This document shows positions 1 to 10,450 of a stretch of DNA of 24,566 nt, in pieces. The notes beneath the pieces are model-generated. The model made no database searches and was not told where the DNA came from. It saw only the letters and a list, made by a program, of their open reading frames with translations. The stretch lies in the NCBI GenBank assembly GCA_010014835.2, contig JAAAKB020009885.1:1-24566 (forward strand). The letters are read 5' to 3'. Origin of the DNA: Apostichopus leukothele (Eukaryota; Echinodermata; Holothuroidea; Aspidochirotida; Stichopodidae). Every line of letters begins with the position of its first letter. Position 1 is the stretch's first letter. A program made the translations under genes and the position numbers.

Positions 1-24
1 CCTAATCAATACGAAACACATCTT

Positions 25-51
25 GTATATATATATAAATTTATATACTTT

Positions 52-90
<39 letters not shown>

Positions 91-97
91 ATATATT
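25..97. repeat. AT-rich microsatellite
   Basis: Nearly uninterrupted alternating TA/AT dinucleotides with a few AAATTT interruptions. It is a simple-sequence repeat with no coding content. Confidence 0.9.
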
Positions 98-540
98 CCT
101 AAGGGATGACTTTAGCTGACAACCCGTATAAAATTTTGGGTCATTACGTCGACATTTACAATACGTGTACAAATTCGTGTACACGTATTGTTCTAGCCTC
201 TGGGAGATTGGCATCCCTTGATGCCCAATCCTCGACACTGCTTTGAATAGTAGGAGAGGGCGCTATTTAGTTGTATACGGGGTTGGAATGTCATCTCTCC
301 TCACCTTGTCCATCTTCCGGGTACTTGAATATTTGAAGCGTATATCTAGCCAGTTTCAAATTGGTCCCTTTCGGCGACACCGAGTTGTTCTCGTTTTACG
401 ATTAATTTTGATAGGTATATCTTCATTATCGACATGTCAATTATTTCGTTTTATAATAATTATTATTGAAAAAGTCAAAATTATATCATCCAGAGTCTTG
501 TAAGGAAAATATTCTAGATATACGAAAATGGCCCCCTTTT
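98..540. other. Left flank, no supportable gene
   Basis: Frames here are short and show no recognisable protein. The one 86-codon frame (243-503) starts with a non-ATG codon, is hydrophobic and low in complexity at its end, and shows no domain. The only structure is a short perfect inverted repeat at 159-190. Confidence 0.6.
159..190. repeat. 13-bp perfect inverted repeat
   Basis: CAATACGTGTACA at 159-171 is followed by six bases (AATTCG) and then its exact reverse complement at 178-190. It could form a hairpin or be a dyad protein-binding site. Nothing nearby says which. Confidence 0.8.
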
Positions 541-727
541 TTTGACCAAAGTGCAGATATACAACGCATGCGCAATGAGCCTAATACGCGCTAACCTGCA
601 TGCATCACGCTAGCTGTGGAATATGCGCCACTGCGCCTACGTAACGTACGTTCGATCAATCGCATGACGCCGTTACATAAAATTGTCGAGCCTTCGAAAC
701 TTTTTTGGACTTTTGGACACAATAACC
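541..727 (+). promoter_or_regulatory. Probable promoter and 5' UTR of the SET-recombinase gene
   Basis: This stretch is locally richer in CpG than its surroundings (several CGC, ACGT and GCG words between 560 and 680). CGCATGCGCA at 565-574 is close to the NRF-1 dyad consensus (GCGCATGCGC), an element common in CpG promoters of animal housekeeping genes. CATAAA at 676-681 is a weak TATA-like word. The stretch lies directly upstream of an ATG at 728 that runs into a good splice donor. The assignment rests on position and composition; no start site is mapped. Confidence 0.4.
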
Positions 728-739
728 ATGAGGACTAAG
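728..739 (+). CDS. Candidate first coding exon (M-R-T-K), SET-recombinase fusion gene
   Basis: ATGAGGACTAAG is followed at 740 by GTATGT, a near-ideal donor, and the ATG sits in ACCATGA. The exon ends in phase 0, which matches the phase 0 start of the next supported exon at 4392 and gives M-R-T-K-P-E-R-R-R. A very short basic first exon would suit a nuclear histone methyltransferase; KMT5A proteins also start with a few basic residues. Because the exon is only 12 bases, chance cannot be excluded, and further exons could lie between here and 4392. It lies outside the duplicated block, so the second copy of the downstream exons has no counterpart. Confidence 0.45.
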
Positions 740-3700
740 GTATGTTGATCTTTGAGATTTATTTCACAATATTGTTAATCCTGATGAGTAATGAAAAGGT
801 AAAATACCCATTTAAGAATTCCAGAAATGTCCAGGCAGGCAGTAGGTCCTAATGCCTAACGTTACGGTTTGATATGCTAGGCCTAAGTTAAACTTTAACT
901 TAAAGCCTAGCCTAGGACCACTGCATTTTAAGCCGAGGCTACCTTAATTTAATTTACCGTTTTATTTTTAGCCTACGTTACTAGGCCTACACCCAAGTCT
1001 AAAGCTTGGCCCAGATGGTGAATTTTCCTTGCATATGCTTAATTGCAGGCAGGTTATTTTACTTAGTGACTCGTCTCGAGTTAGTGACCTAGGCTAGGGG
1101 GCCTAACGTTAGGCCTAACGTTGAGCGATTTTTCGAGTCACGAGAGACTTGAGTCACTGTTCTAGGGCTATTTCAATTGAGGAAAGCCTTTAAGGTCTTT
1201 CAGTTTCAAGTCATTTCATTTTCGGAAGTAAGTGACTCGTTACAACACCCCATGTTAAGCTTGCTGCGATATTCAGCACAGTGGCCGCGAAAAATCTTAG
1301 CCGCCAATTAATTATTCACATGTAACTTGAGTTGTAAGCATGTGCCTAGGCTTGTCAAACTTGGTTATGGCCGCGAATTGAAAAACAAAACTTTCCAGTC
1401 TTGGTATAAATATATCACCATCAGTGTAAGATTTTCACAGTCGTCCGAGACGACTAGAAATTAAGTCAGACTACCAAATCTTTCAAAATGTTGTGTACTT
1501 GGTAGGAGTCCTTCGGACGACCCCAAAAAAATGAAGGCTTTGAAGACTTATTGAGCCTCATTATATTTCATTAAAAACGAAATTCAATTCAATTAAATAG
1601 TTTCTGAATAACACCAAACCCTACATAAATTATTTAAAAACATGTGCGATATATTAACTTTACAACATCGTTAGCAAAAATCTGTACACTAATAAAGTCG
1701 CCTAACGTTAGTTTCTAATAATGTACCCAGAAAACAAATGAGACTCGTGGCTAAATGTCAGTGCAATGCATTTTGAACGGTGTTGTAACAACAGTCGATC
1801 AGACACTGACAGTCTATAGGCCGAGTTAAAATGCATTGCTGGACAATGGGGGAAATCTAGACTATACCGCTGAATTTGTGACACAGTTAAGATATCGATG
1901 GAATACTTCCATTATTGCTGTTATCTTTGACCACATGGTTGCCTAACAGCACACTAAGTCAATAGGGTAAAACTAGCCTATACCGCTGAATTTGTGACAC
2001 AGTTATAAGATATCCATGGAATACTTTGATAATTATTGTTATCTTCGACCACATGGTTGCCTAACAGCACACTAAGTCAATGGGGGAAATCTAGCCTATA
2101 CCGCTGAATTTCTATTCCTATAATCCCTACAATCCTTACTGTACTACAGAAATTTATTTATTTCTTCCTTTGCGGGATTTTGGCTGCAGATCCAGTGCCT
2201 TAGCGCGAACACTGCACAAAATTCACCACTACCCTCAAATTACACTTATAGCAACTTTCATGCAGAAAATATGAGAGTCGGGTGCATAGCAATAGATTTG
2301 TCTTGGGGGCTTCTTGGGGAGGAGTCTGAGGGGAGGTGTTTGCCACCCTCCCCTTTGGCCAAAATATGCAATCCACTGGCCTGTAGATGCATAATGGTGC
2401 AATGTTTGTGAAGAAACTGCTGTTTTTCTTCTTTGGTACTCAATTTTTGTTGGCACTTGGGTCAATGGGGGGGGGGGGGGGTTTGAACCCCCAAAATAAT
2501 TGGTTTTGAATTTGTCTCTAGGCCTACGTCTGGTACTCTTAATTGTGTGTGTCTGCTAACTTTCTTGGCAAATATGCTCTACACTGTGTCATTGTGCGTG
2601 TCAAATGCGCATGATTATGGGGTGCCTGCAACACTTTGTACACAATGTTCAGTTGTAGTGTATATAACATGCATACATTATTGTGTTACCCACGCAATGG
2701 ATGAAGTTACCCTAACTATGCTAACATTAAGCAAATAGTGGATTACGATAGTTTTATTGCATAATTCATGAGCATTAGACTTTGGAGGTAGGGTGCAGCA
2801 ATGAAAAACACTGGAAACATTATTTTTTCCTCATAAAAACAAGCACTAAAAATCTACATTTTTATTATGAATAAAGTTATTCCACACAGCTCTGTCTTTC
2901 GCTATCGTGAATGTTAAAGATAAAAATATTGACACAATCAAAATTTTAATACCAAATAGCAATCCTTGCCCATATTGACTTGTACAGTAAGACTGATTCG
3001 ACACAGTGTTTTCGTAAAGTTCACTTGCAAATGTCACAACTAGGAAATCTGCACTTGAGGCAAACAACAAATTTATGGTAATGTTTTTAGAAAAGTAATT
3101 ATTTAGTTTTTGGAAGTATTTTAATGATAAAATGTAAACATTAGACTGCCAAAAGAAGACTTTTAACTCTTCTGTGTGGTAAACGAGAAATTCATGAGGG
3201 TCATCTACTTTAGACGAGTACCGGACACCCTACTATTACATAATACTAGCCTAGTCTAATTACTAATATAAAATGTGGTTAATACAGTAGCTCTCATTAT
3301 AATTTTGTAAAGAAAAATATTGAAAAATTTCCAACATTTTTGCCAGTTTCTAATCACCTTTTAGCCATAGTAACATTCCTAGTACTATGGCTGAATGTTG
3401 ATGACATCACTGACATGCAGTCTTATTAGTACATATTGTACTAAAAACAAACCAATTCTTCTGTACTAAACCCTAGTTTGAGATGCAAAATTGTCATTTG
3501 GAATTAAATCTTATTCATTTCTTGTAAGCTTAAAAATAATTTACACACTAAATGTCACATAAAAATATTAGACAAAATAACAGCACTTTAGTCAGTTTCT
3601 GATCCCTTTTTAGGCTGGCTGGAGGGATAGACTGTTCCATTATAACATGGGTAAAGTTAAGGACATTACTAAAATGCTTTCTTTCTATTAAATTTTGTGA

Positions 3701-4391
3701 AAAAAGGACCAAAGAATCTAATTATTCTAGGCTTAAACTATTTGTTTAGGATGAGAATTTTTTATTTATTTAGTTGAGAATCTGGTTTTATTGACACCTA
3801 TATGGCTGTACCATATAATGGGTGCACTGTTCATGACATGATATGATATCACTGACAGGCACTCTTGTCATTGAATGTTGTGAAGAACCAGGAAGAGTCT
3901 AATTGTGTCAGTTCTAAACAACAATGTAAGGAGAGTACTGTACTTGTGCAATGCAATGTGTTATTAGTATTATTAGCAAAGGCTTCTTGCCCGAGTGCAG
4001 TCTATTTGTGCAGGGTTGTATACATCTGGCTTACCAATTTCATACTGTACATATATCCTGGCATGCTGGTTTCTAACCATAAAGTTTCCTGAGTAAAATT
4101 CTCAATATGCTCAATATGGATGTTGAACAAGTTATAAATACTTGTCTTATAAATTTGGTGCCATGGTCAAGAGGTTTTTGTGGAACTGGTAATACTACTG
4201 TATATTTTCAAAGTGCATAGTGCCCATTGCACATGTGTTTATTTAATACTGTGATTCAATGTATGTTATTGAATTTGTTGGATAATAAATTGAAGAATTA
4301 TGGACAATTATTTCATTATGGATTATTTGATTTGTAAAACATTTTTCAATATATGTAACTCATAGTGTGTATGTTCCCCTTTCCAATCCAG
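740..4391 (+). other. First intron (predicted), including the start of duplicated block copy 1
   Basis: I see no convincing coding exon on the + strand. The stretch holds TAGGCCTA-rich sequence (about 840-1130), a tandem repeat (1846-2112), a 15-base G run (2467-2481) and, on the - strand, a 127-codon stop-free frame without an ATG (2846-3229; see findings). From about 1080 it is duplicated at 10462 onwards, except for 1410-2112, where the two copies carry unrelated sequence. Confidence 0.55.
1846..2112 (+). repeat. Tandem repeat, period about 116-118 bp, just over two copies
   Basis: TATACCGCTGAATTT occurs at 1863, 1979 and 2097. The sequence between includes GACACAGTTA, a GATATC/CATGGAATACTT segment and GACCACATGGTTGCCTAACAGC in each unit, with a few substitutions and small indels. 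The repeat is confined to copy 1 of the large duplication, so it was either gained there or lost from copy 2. No coding content is visible. Confidence 0.85.
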
Positions 4392-4527
4392 CCTGAGAGG
4401 CGGAGAACGCGGAGAGCTCTCCGTAGCAATACAGCCCATTCCAAAAGCCCGACTCAGGCAGAGTTATTTTGTCGCTCCCAGGCGGACAGGCCCGGACTTG
4501 AAGTCAAATTCATTGATGATTTTATTG
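4392..4527 (+). CDS. SET-recombinase gene, exon with pre-SET segment and start of SET domain
   Basis: The exon follows a pyrimidine-rich tract ending CCAG and ends at donor GTAGGT (136 nt, phase 0 in, phase 1 out). It encodes 45 residues: a basic stretch (P-E-R-R-R-T-R-R), then S-K-S-P-T-Q-A-E-L-F-C, then G-L-E-V-K-F-I-D-D-F-I-G. The last part corresponds to G-M-K-I-D-L-I-D-G-K-G in human KMT5A/SETD8, the first strand of its SET domain. The phase 1 end joins the exon at 5490 to give G-S-G-V-F-A, the expected SET-I glycine motif. A decayed duplicate lies at 13694-13828. The N-terminal extension has no family I can name. Reading frame and splice phases all agree. Confidence 0.75.
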
Positions 4528-4938
4528 GTAGGTTTTATTTTATTGATTGGTTGGTTGCTAGGTTTCATATAGTGAATGCTCACTGATTCTGAGCATGGCA
4601 TGGAACTTACAGTATAAATAAATGGATAGCACAAAATGCAGGATTTTGGGAACCCAAAAGTGCATTAAATATTTGTTATATCTACCATGCTGATTTTGAA
4701 AATTACGTCAAGCCCTGCAGAAGTCAACATGTCCATTGCCTCTAAACCAATACAGGTACTGACGTTTTCACTCTTAACTATGTAACATTAGGGGTACACT
4801 TTAATACTCTGGTGGAACATTATTGGAAACCTCTTTGCAGTCATGTCTGTGTGTAGTATAAGTTTCTTTGTATGTGTGTGTTTGCAAGTGTAAATGTATG
4901 TGTGACATAAGTGGTACATTTTTAACCCATACTATGTA

Positions 4939-5148
4939 GGTTTGGTAGAGTTTACGCCTCAATTTTAAGCGTTCCGGCTTTAACTAGCCGCACGCCCACA
5001 GCCTTTTTTTTCAGTTTGGATCATTTCCCTACTCCGTTGCTTATGCGGAGCACCACAAACAACGGCAGTCTTTCGTATGACTTGACCTGGAATCAAACCC
5101 CGGACCTTCTGGCTGCATGTTAGATGCTCTACCACTTGACCATGCAGC
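4939..5148 (-). repeat. tRNA-derived SINE, copy in duplication unit 1
   Basis: On the - strand, TGGTCAAGTGG (5132-5142) fits an RNA polymerase III A box and GGTTTGATTCC (5089-5099) fits a B box, with about 33 bases between them as in tRNA heads. A left-side direct repeat CATACTATGTA (4928-4938) resembles the target duplication seen in the better-preserved copy at 14230-14482. The right-hand duplication has been lost here by a deletion next to the head. The element is shared by both duplication copies, so it inserted before the duplication. It is a retroposon relic, not a functional tRNA. Confidence 0.7.
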
Positions 5149-5489
5149 TACTATTGTAAAATCCCCTGCCTTTACCATTTTGCCAACAGGAAGTACTATC
5201 AATGAGTTATATATGAACATGCACTTCCAAAATCATGAATAGTTTATCCGTGGCAGTCACCCAAAGTTTATATTTTTGGGTTGCATATTTTGTCAATTAC
5301 TGTACGTACTGTAAATGAAGTTAAGTGTACTGAGCCCGTCTGCCAGGCTAGACTGATAGCTATGCCAGCAGTGTACCAAAGGGGAATACAACTTCTTGTT
5401 CTGTTTTATCTTGAAACAAAATATTACACATAATGTGTTGATGTGCACTAAGGAATCAACCTGAACCAATATTGATACTTTTATTGCAG

Positions 5490-5640
5490 GTTCAGGTGTT
5501 TTTGCGACCAGCAGCTTCAAAAAGGGGGACTTTTTGGTAGAATATCGTGGGGAGCATATAACATCAGAAGAAGGAAGAAAGAGGCATGATAGATATGAAG
5601 TCTCCAGTGGGAATTTTTTGTTTTTTTTTGGCAGCGAGTG
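5490..5640 (+). CDS. SET-recombinase gene, SET-domain N-terminal half exon
   Basis: The exon starts after TTATTGCAG, ends at donor GTAAGT, and has 151 nt (phase 1 in, phase 2 out). It encodes G-S-G-V-F-A-T, K-K-G-D-F-L-V-E-Y-R-G-E, E-E-G-R-K-R-H-D-R-Y and N-F-L-F-F-F. This is the GxG / GDFVVEYHGD / YMYYF order of KMT5A-type SET domains; GxG and the EYxG strand shape the S-adenosylmethionine site. Its final TG joins the T at 17514 to recreate the conserved Cys of C-I-D-A-T (C-V-D-A-T in human SETD8), strong evidence that it splices about 11.9 kb downstream. The segment between F-F-F and that Cys is about four residues shorter than in human SETD8. A decayed duplicate sits at 14844-14995. Confidence 0.85.
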
Positions 5641-6203
5641 GTAAGTTTTGCACTTATTTTTTATGCATTCCATTTTATTTTCAGCTCATCCTACACAGGA
5701 TAGTTTGGGGGCTTTTGACAATTACATAGCAGTTTGGTAATGCACGTACAGTAAAAAATAAAGTATATACATGTAGGAATGCAGTGTGAAAAAAGTAACC
5801 CATAACTGGAATGTACAGCAGATTTATGTAGCAGGGTGGTTTGTAAAGCATTTAATCACGTAACACCACAATTTCTCTTCCATGCTCTTAGCAATGAGCC
5901 ATTTTTACTCAATCCTTTCAGCACTATCACTGTACTGGCACAATCATCAGTGTTCTTGACATTGCAAATCAGCTTTGCCAAGCTGTACTGTAGTTTATTT
6001 GAGTTGTCCTTTGAAATGTCATGGTACTACTCTACTGACCTGACTTTTGTCATTAGTATTGCAGAAAAAAATACTAAAGAAATGCTGCAAGTTTCCTTAG
6101 ATTCTATTCATCTGAACATACAAGAGAGTAACAGTTAAGATAGTAAAAATGATTTTGCTCAAATCCTTTAATTCCCCAGAAAAGAGTTACAAAATTTGTA
6201 TTT

Positions 6204-8349
6204 TCAATCAGGGCAATGATCCACTTGTTTGCTATTAGTATAACAATAGTATAACCGGATCCCCTCGGGTGGCAGTGGATAGGGGTTTGCCATTTGTGAG
6301 TCCTGAACAGTGAAATGAAAACAGGCCCGTGGAATTCCCTGCCTGTCAGAAGTGACTAAAAGAGAGGACTTACTGTCAACTGAACGACACTGCATGTATA
6401 ACACAGACGTGTTGGGTTGTCATAAATTAAATGAACCTACCTACTTACCTGCTCTAGTACCTGCTACACCTAAAAGACATCCACCATAGAAGTCAACATG
6501 CATGTTTATTGCCTCTCTGTACAATCTGTTATTCAGATACTGATGCGTCCACTATAACCATGTAACATTAGGGGTACATTTTATATTTCTGGTGGAACAC
6601 TGGAAACCTATATTCAGTCATATCAGTGTTGAGGCTACTCCAGTATGTATGTAAATATATGTATATGTACATGTACATGTGTGTTTATTGTGTGTAATTT
6701 ATAAGAAAATGTAAGGCAATATGCAGATCACTTCATTGCCTCTCTGTGTAATTAGTTATAGGTACTATAGTGTATATGTCTACCCTTAACTATGTAAAAT
6801 TAGGGGTACATTTTTTAAATTTATTTCTTGATAAACACAAGGAACCACTGTATGCAGTTGTACAGTATGTATGTTTGTGTGCATGTGTGTATATTAATTA
6901 TGTCATCTGCGGGGTAATTTTAATGTAGGACTTTTAATGTGAAAGGTCAATCTATTTCACCTACAGTACTGTATTCTTACCCCATATTGGATTTGAGTCC
7001 TTGAAAATACTGGGACACTAGACTGAGTTCGACTGAGTCCGGTCTTGAGTCATCCAGCACTGGTCAATATGTAATTGGGAATTCATACAAAAGTGTAGAA
7101 CAATATTATGCAGAACAATTCAGTGCCTCTCTGCATATGATATAGGTGTACTATATTGTATGCGTCCACACTTAACTATGTAACATTATGGGTACATTTT
7201 TCATTTCTTGATAAACACGAGAAACCTCTGTGGATATGTTTGTATATGTGAGTAATGTCATCTGCAAGGTCATTTTGCTACAATGGTTATATTGGGGCCG
7301 AACAGTCAAGATGCTTTTCCTATTGGTGATCATGACATGTGGTCAGTACCTCATCGAACAATCCTCCTGTACAAATATGTAATGTAGGAATATAAGTAAA
7401 AGTTCATTCATTGTGGGGTCATTTTGGTAGTTTGTCTTAGTTTAGAATGTTTATAAAAATAATATAGGACATATTTCTCCGAATTACCATCACAAAATAA
7501 TCTATGAACTGCTGTACACAAATTTATATGAAATTTTAAATAGCCTAACCCACTGTTGTATAGGGAATTATCAAGTCTAGGCTGTTAATTTTTCGGGAAA
7601 TTTCTGAACTCATGATCAAAACTTGTTTTGATTGTAATTACTGATAATTTTTGAGGGTCTAAACCTTCTTCATTTTTTAAATGTTTTTGGATTCTACTTT
7701 TGGCAGATCTATATACTGCATGTTTTCTTGGTAACATAGATTTATTTTTAGCAAATGGAACCCTCTTTTTTGTCTTCTTGCCCTGAACATCAGTACATCA
7801 AATGGGTAGGTCACTGCATCAAAAACGTGCCATACAGGCTTGGCAGAAACCATGGGCGTCCACACGAATTATTCCAGTAGGGGGCATGTCTGCAAGCAAG
7901 TTTTCAGGGGAGGGGAGGGGGGCAAGCAAGTTTCCAGGTGGCTTGACTAGTTGATCACTTTGATAAAACAGTTGATTATTTAGCAATTTCTTCATTTTTT
8001 ATATTCCAGGGGGGGGGGGCAAGTGCCCCCTCTTGCCCCTACCTGTGTACACCCATGCTAGAAACACTGATGGGTCTTCAGGGATTTAGGTTAAAAGTCA
8101 TCTAGTTGGCAACTTTGGCGATTTTAATAAAATGGTTAAGATGCTACATGTAGGTAGTTACTGTATGAGCTACAGCACCATTAGTCAGTACATTTGTATG
8201 TAATTCGTAATTCATACGAAAGTGAAGGTCAATATGCAGAACACTTCATTGTTTCTCTGTATAATAAGTGATACAAGTACTGTATATGTGTCCACCCTTT
8301 ACCATGTAACATTAGGGGTACATTTTTGAAATTGTAAAACCTTTACAAC
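6204..8349 (+). repeat. Inner tandem duplication, unit 1
   Basis: This roughly 2.1-kb unit reappears at 8350-10450 in the same order. Matched landmarks include the GTGTTGGGTTGT stretch (6408 and 8587), the CCACCATAGAAGTCAACATG stretch (6481 and 8703), and the GAGTCCGGTCTTGAGTCATCC segment (about 7035 and 9330). Unit 1 has the 207-bp inserted element at 7851-8057 that unit 2 lacks. Boundaries are approximate. No coding sequence is seen. Confidence 0.8.
7851..8057. mobile_element. 207-bp non-autonomous DNA transposon (MITE-like)
   Basis: Compared with the paralogous empty site near 10080 (GCAGAAACACTGATGGG), 207 bases are inserted here. They begin CATGGGCGTCCAC and end GTGTACACCCATG, an imperfect terminal inverted repeat. 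The flanks GCAGAAAC (7843-7850) and CTAGAAAC (8058-8065) look like an 8-bp target duplication with two changes, which would suit the hAT superfamily. The interior contains G-rich and C-rich runs and a GGCAAGCAAGTTT(T/C)CAGG direct repeat. It has no transposase frame. Confidence 0.65.
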
Positions 8350-10450
8350 AATGATCAGCTTGTTTGCAAGAAGTATAACATGTACTGTAAATAGATTGCA
8401 TACAGTTGCTACACTGTGACTCAGGTATCCTTCCAGGGTGGCAGGGGATGGGGGTTTGTGAGTCCAGAATCAGGACAGTAGAATGATTACAGTAGGCCTG
8501 TGGTATTACTTGCCTGTCATAAGAAGCGACTAAAAGGTAGGACGATAGTTGCTACTGTTTCAACTTAACAACACTGTAACACAGATGTGTTGGGTTGTTA
8601 AATTTAATGAAACTACCTACCTGCTCTAGTACCTGCTATACAGGTCTAAAAGAGTTGCTTTTTTAAAATGACCTCTATTAAGTTCTCATGGCCTTTGTGA
8701 CATCCACCATAGAAGTCAACATGCATGTTCATTGCCTCTCTGTACAATCTGTAATACAGATACTGATGTGTCCACTATAACCATGTAACATTAGGGGTAC
8801 ATTTTACATTTCTGGTGGAACACTGGAAAGCTATATCAGTCATATCAGTGTTGAGGCTACTCCAGTATGTATGTAAATATATGTATGTGTATATGTACAT
8901 GTATATGTGTGTTTATTGTTTGTATTTACATTAAAATGTAAGGCAATATGCAGATCACTTCATAAATGAAGTGATCTGCATATTGCCTTACATTTTAATG
9001 TAAATTGCCTCTCTGTATAATAAGTGATATGTACTATAGTGTATGTGTCCACCTACTATGTAACATGTGGGGTACATTTTTTTCTTTATTTCTTGATAAA
9101 CACAAGGAACCACTGTATGTAGTTGTACAGTATGTATATGTATGTGTGCATGTGTGTATATTAATTATGTCATATGCAGGTAATTTTGCCCAAATAGTTA
9201 TATTGTGGTCATGTACCTCCTTGACCAATGGTGCTGTACATTGTAGGACTTTTAATGTGAAAGATCAATCTATTTCACCTATATATTCATCTTACCCCAT
9301 ATTGGATTCGAGTCCTTGAAATTACTGGGACTCAAGACCGAGTCCGGTCTTGAGTCATCCAGCACTGGTCAATATGTAATTCGGAATTCATACAAAAGTG
9401 AAGAACAATATTGTGCAGAACAATTCAGTGCCTCTCTGCATATGATATAGGTGTACTATATTGTATATGTCCACCCTTAACTATGTAACATTAGGGGTAC
9501 ACTTTTCATTTCTTGATAAACACGAGAAACCTCTGTGGATATGTATATGAGTAATGTGATCTGCGGGGTCATTTTGCCCCAGTGGTAACTGTATATTGGG
9601 GTCCAACAGTCAAGATGCTTTTTCTATTGGTGATCATGACATGTGGCCAGTACCTCATCGACCAATCCTACTGTACAAATATGTAATGTAGGAATAGAAG
9701 TAAGACGTCATTCATTAATTGTGGGGTCATTTTGATAGTTTGTCTTAGTTTAAAATGTTTATAAAAATAATATAGGTCATATTTCTCCGAATTACGATCA
9801 CAAAATAATCCAGGAACTGCTGTACACAAATTTATATGAAATTTTAAATAGCCTAACACATTGTTGTATAGGGAATTATCAAGTCTAGGCTGTTAAGTTC
9901 TCCGGAAATATCTGAACTCATGATCAAAACTTGTTTTGATTGTAATTACTGAAAATTTTTGAGGGTCTGAACCTTCTTCATTTTTTAAATGTTTTTGGAT
10001 TCTTTTCTGTCTTTTTGCTCTGAACATCAGTGCGTCAAATGGGTAGGTCACTGCGTCAAAAACGTGCCATACAGGCTTAGCAGAAACACTGATGGGTCTT
10101 CAGGGATTTAGGTTAAAAGTCATCTAGTTGGCAACTTCGGCGATTTTTAATAAAATGGTTAAGATGCTACATGTAGGTAGTATGAGCTACAGCACCATTA
10201 GTCAGTACATATGTATGTAATTGGGAATTCATATAAAAGCGAAACTCAATATGCAGAACATGTCCATTGTATCTCTGTATAATTAGTGAAACAAGTACTC
10301 AGTGTATATTGTATGTGTCCACCCTTTACCATGTAACATTAGGGGTACATTTTCGATTTGTAAAACCTTCACAACAATGATCAGCTTGTTTGCAAGTAGT
10401 ATAACATGTAAATAGATTGCATACAGTTTCTACACTGTGACTCGGGTATC
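8350..10450 (+). repeat. Inner tandem duplication, unit 2
   Basis: This is the paralogue of 6204-8349. It ends with a third partial start of the unit: AATGATCAGCTTGTTTGCAAG occurs at about 8350 and again at about 10376, where the large-scale duplication junction follows within about 80 bases. Unit 2 lacks the MITE of unit 1 but contains a unique palindrome (8924-9005). No gene is visible. Confidence 0.8.
8924..9005. repeat. Perfect palindrome, 40-bp arms, 2-bp spacer
   Basis: The left arm 8924-8963 (ATTTACATTAAAATG...CACTTCAT) is followed by AA and an exact reverse complement at 8966-9005. In the sister copies at about 6707-6760 and 16490-16530, the left-arm sequence runs straight into TGCCTCTCTG without the inverted arm. 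The right arm is therefore a local inverted duplication specific to this unit. Confidence 0.95.

Larger units (their letters stand above)
6560..10349 (+). repeat. Array of diverged monomers with core ATGTAACATTAGGGGTACA
   Basis: Cores start at 6560, 6792, 7178, 8304, 8783, 9058, 9483 and 10331 inside this stretch, and also at 4780, 14081, 16358 and 16574. Weaker matches lie at 21662 and 22973. Flanking words recur in order: CATTGCCTCTCTGTATAAT upstream, TGTCCACCCTTAACT next to the core, and TTTCTTGATAAACAC with (TATG)n-like sequence downstream. Spacing is irregular (about 230 to 1130 bp), and four monomers make up each inner duplication unit. It looks like an old dispersed-tandem repeat that was later copied in blocks. 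Confidence 0.8.
1080..10450 (+). repeat. Segmental tandem duplication, copy 1
   Basis: Long stretches reappear in the same order and orientation from 10462: 1080-1410 matches 10462-10790, 2113 onwards matches 11347 onwards, exon 4392-4527 matches 13694-13828, exon 5490-5640 matches 14844-14995, and 6204 onwards matches 15952 onwards. In the first 120 or so bases of the SET exon I count about nine substitutions between copies. At the junction the sequence shifts within a few bases from repeat-unit sequence (as at 8440) to sequence like that at 1080. Copy 1 carries the intact exons and one more inner repeat unit than copy 2. Confidence 0.9.

Noticed and set aside
243-503. Small protein gene of 86 codons
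   Set aside because: It has no ATG start, no domain and a low-complexity I/K-rich end. A frame of this length is expected by chance.
5071-5149. A functional tRNA gene on the - strand
   Set aside because: A and B boxes are present, but acceptor-stem pairing is poor, the sequence continues into a SINE body, and a second copy with target-site duplications exists at 14241-14471.
5293-5673. Antisense protein of 126 codons
   Set aside because: It overlaps the SET exon on the opposite strand. Its openness mirrors the coding constraint of the real exon, and it shows no recognisable domain.
9005-9319. 104-codon frame with V-C-V-H-V-C-I-like stretches
   Set aside because: It comes from the (TATG/TGTG)n tails of the repeat monomers; no independent coding evidence.
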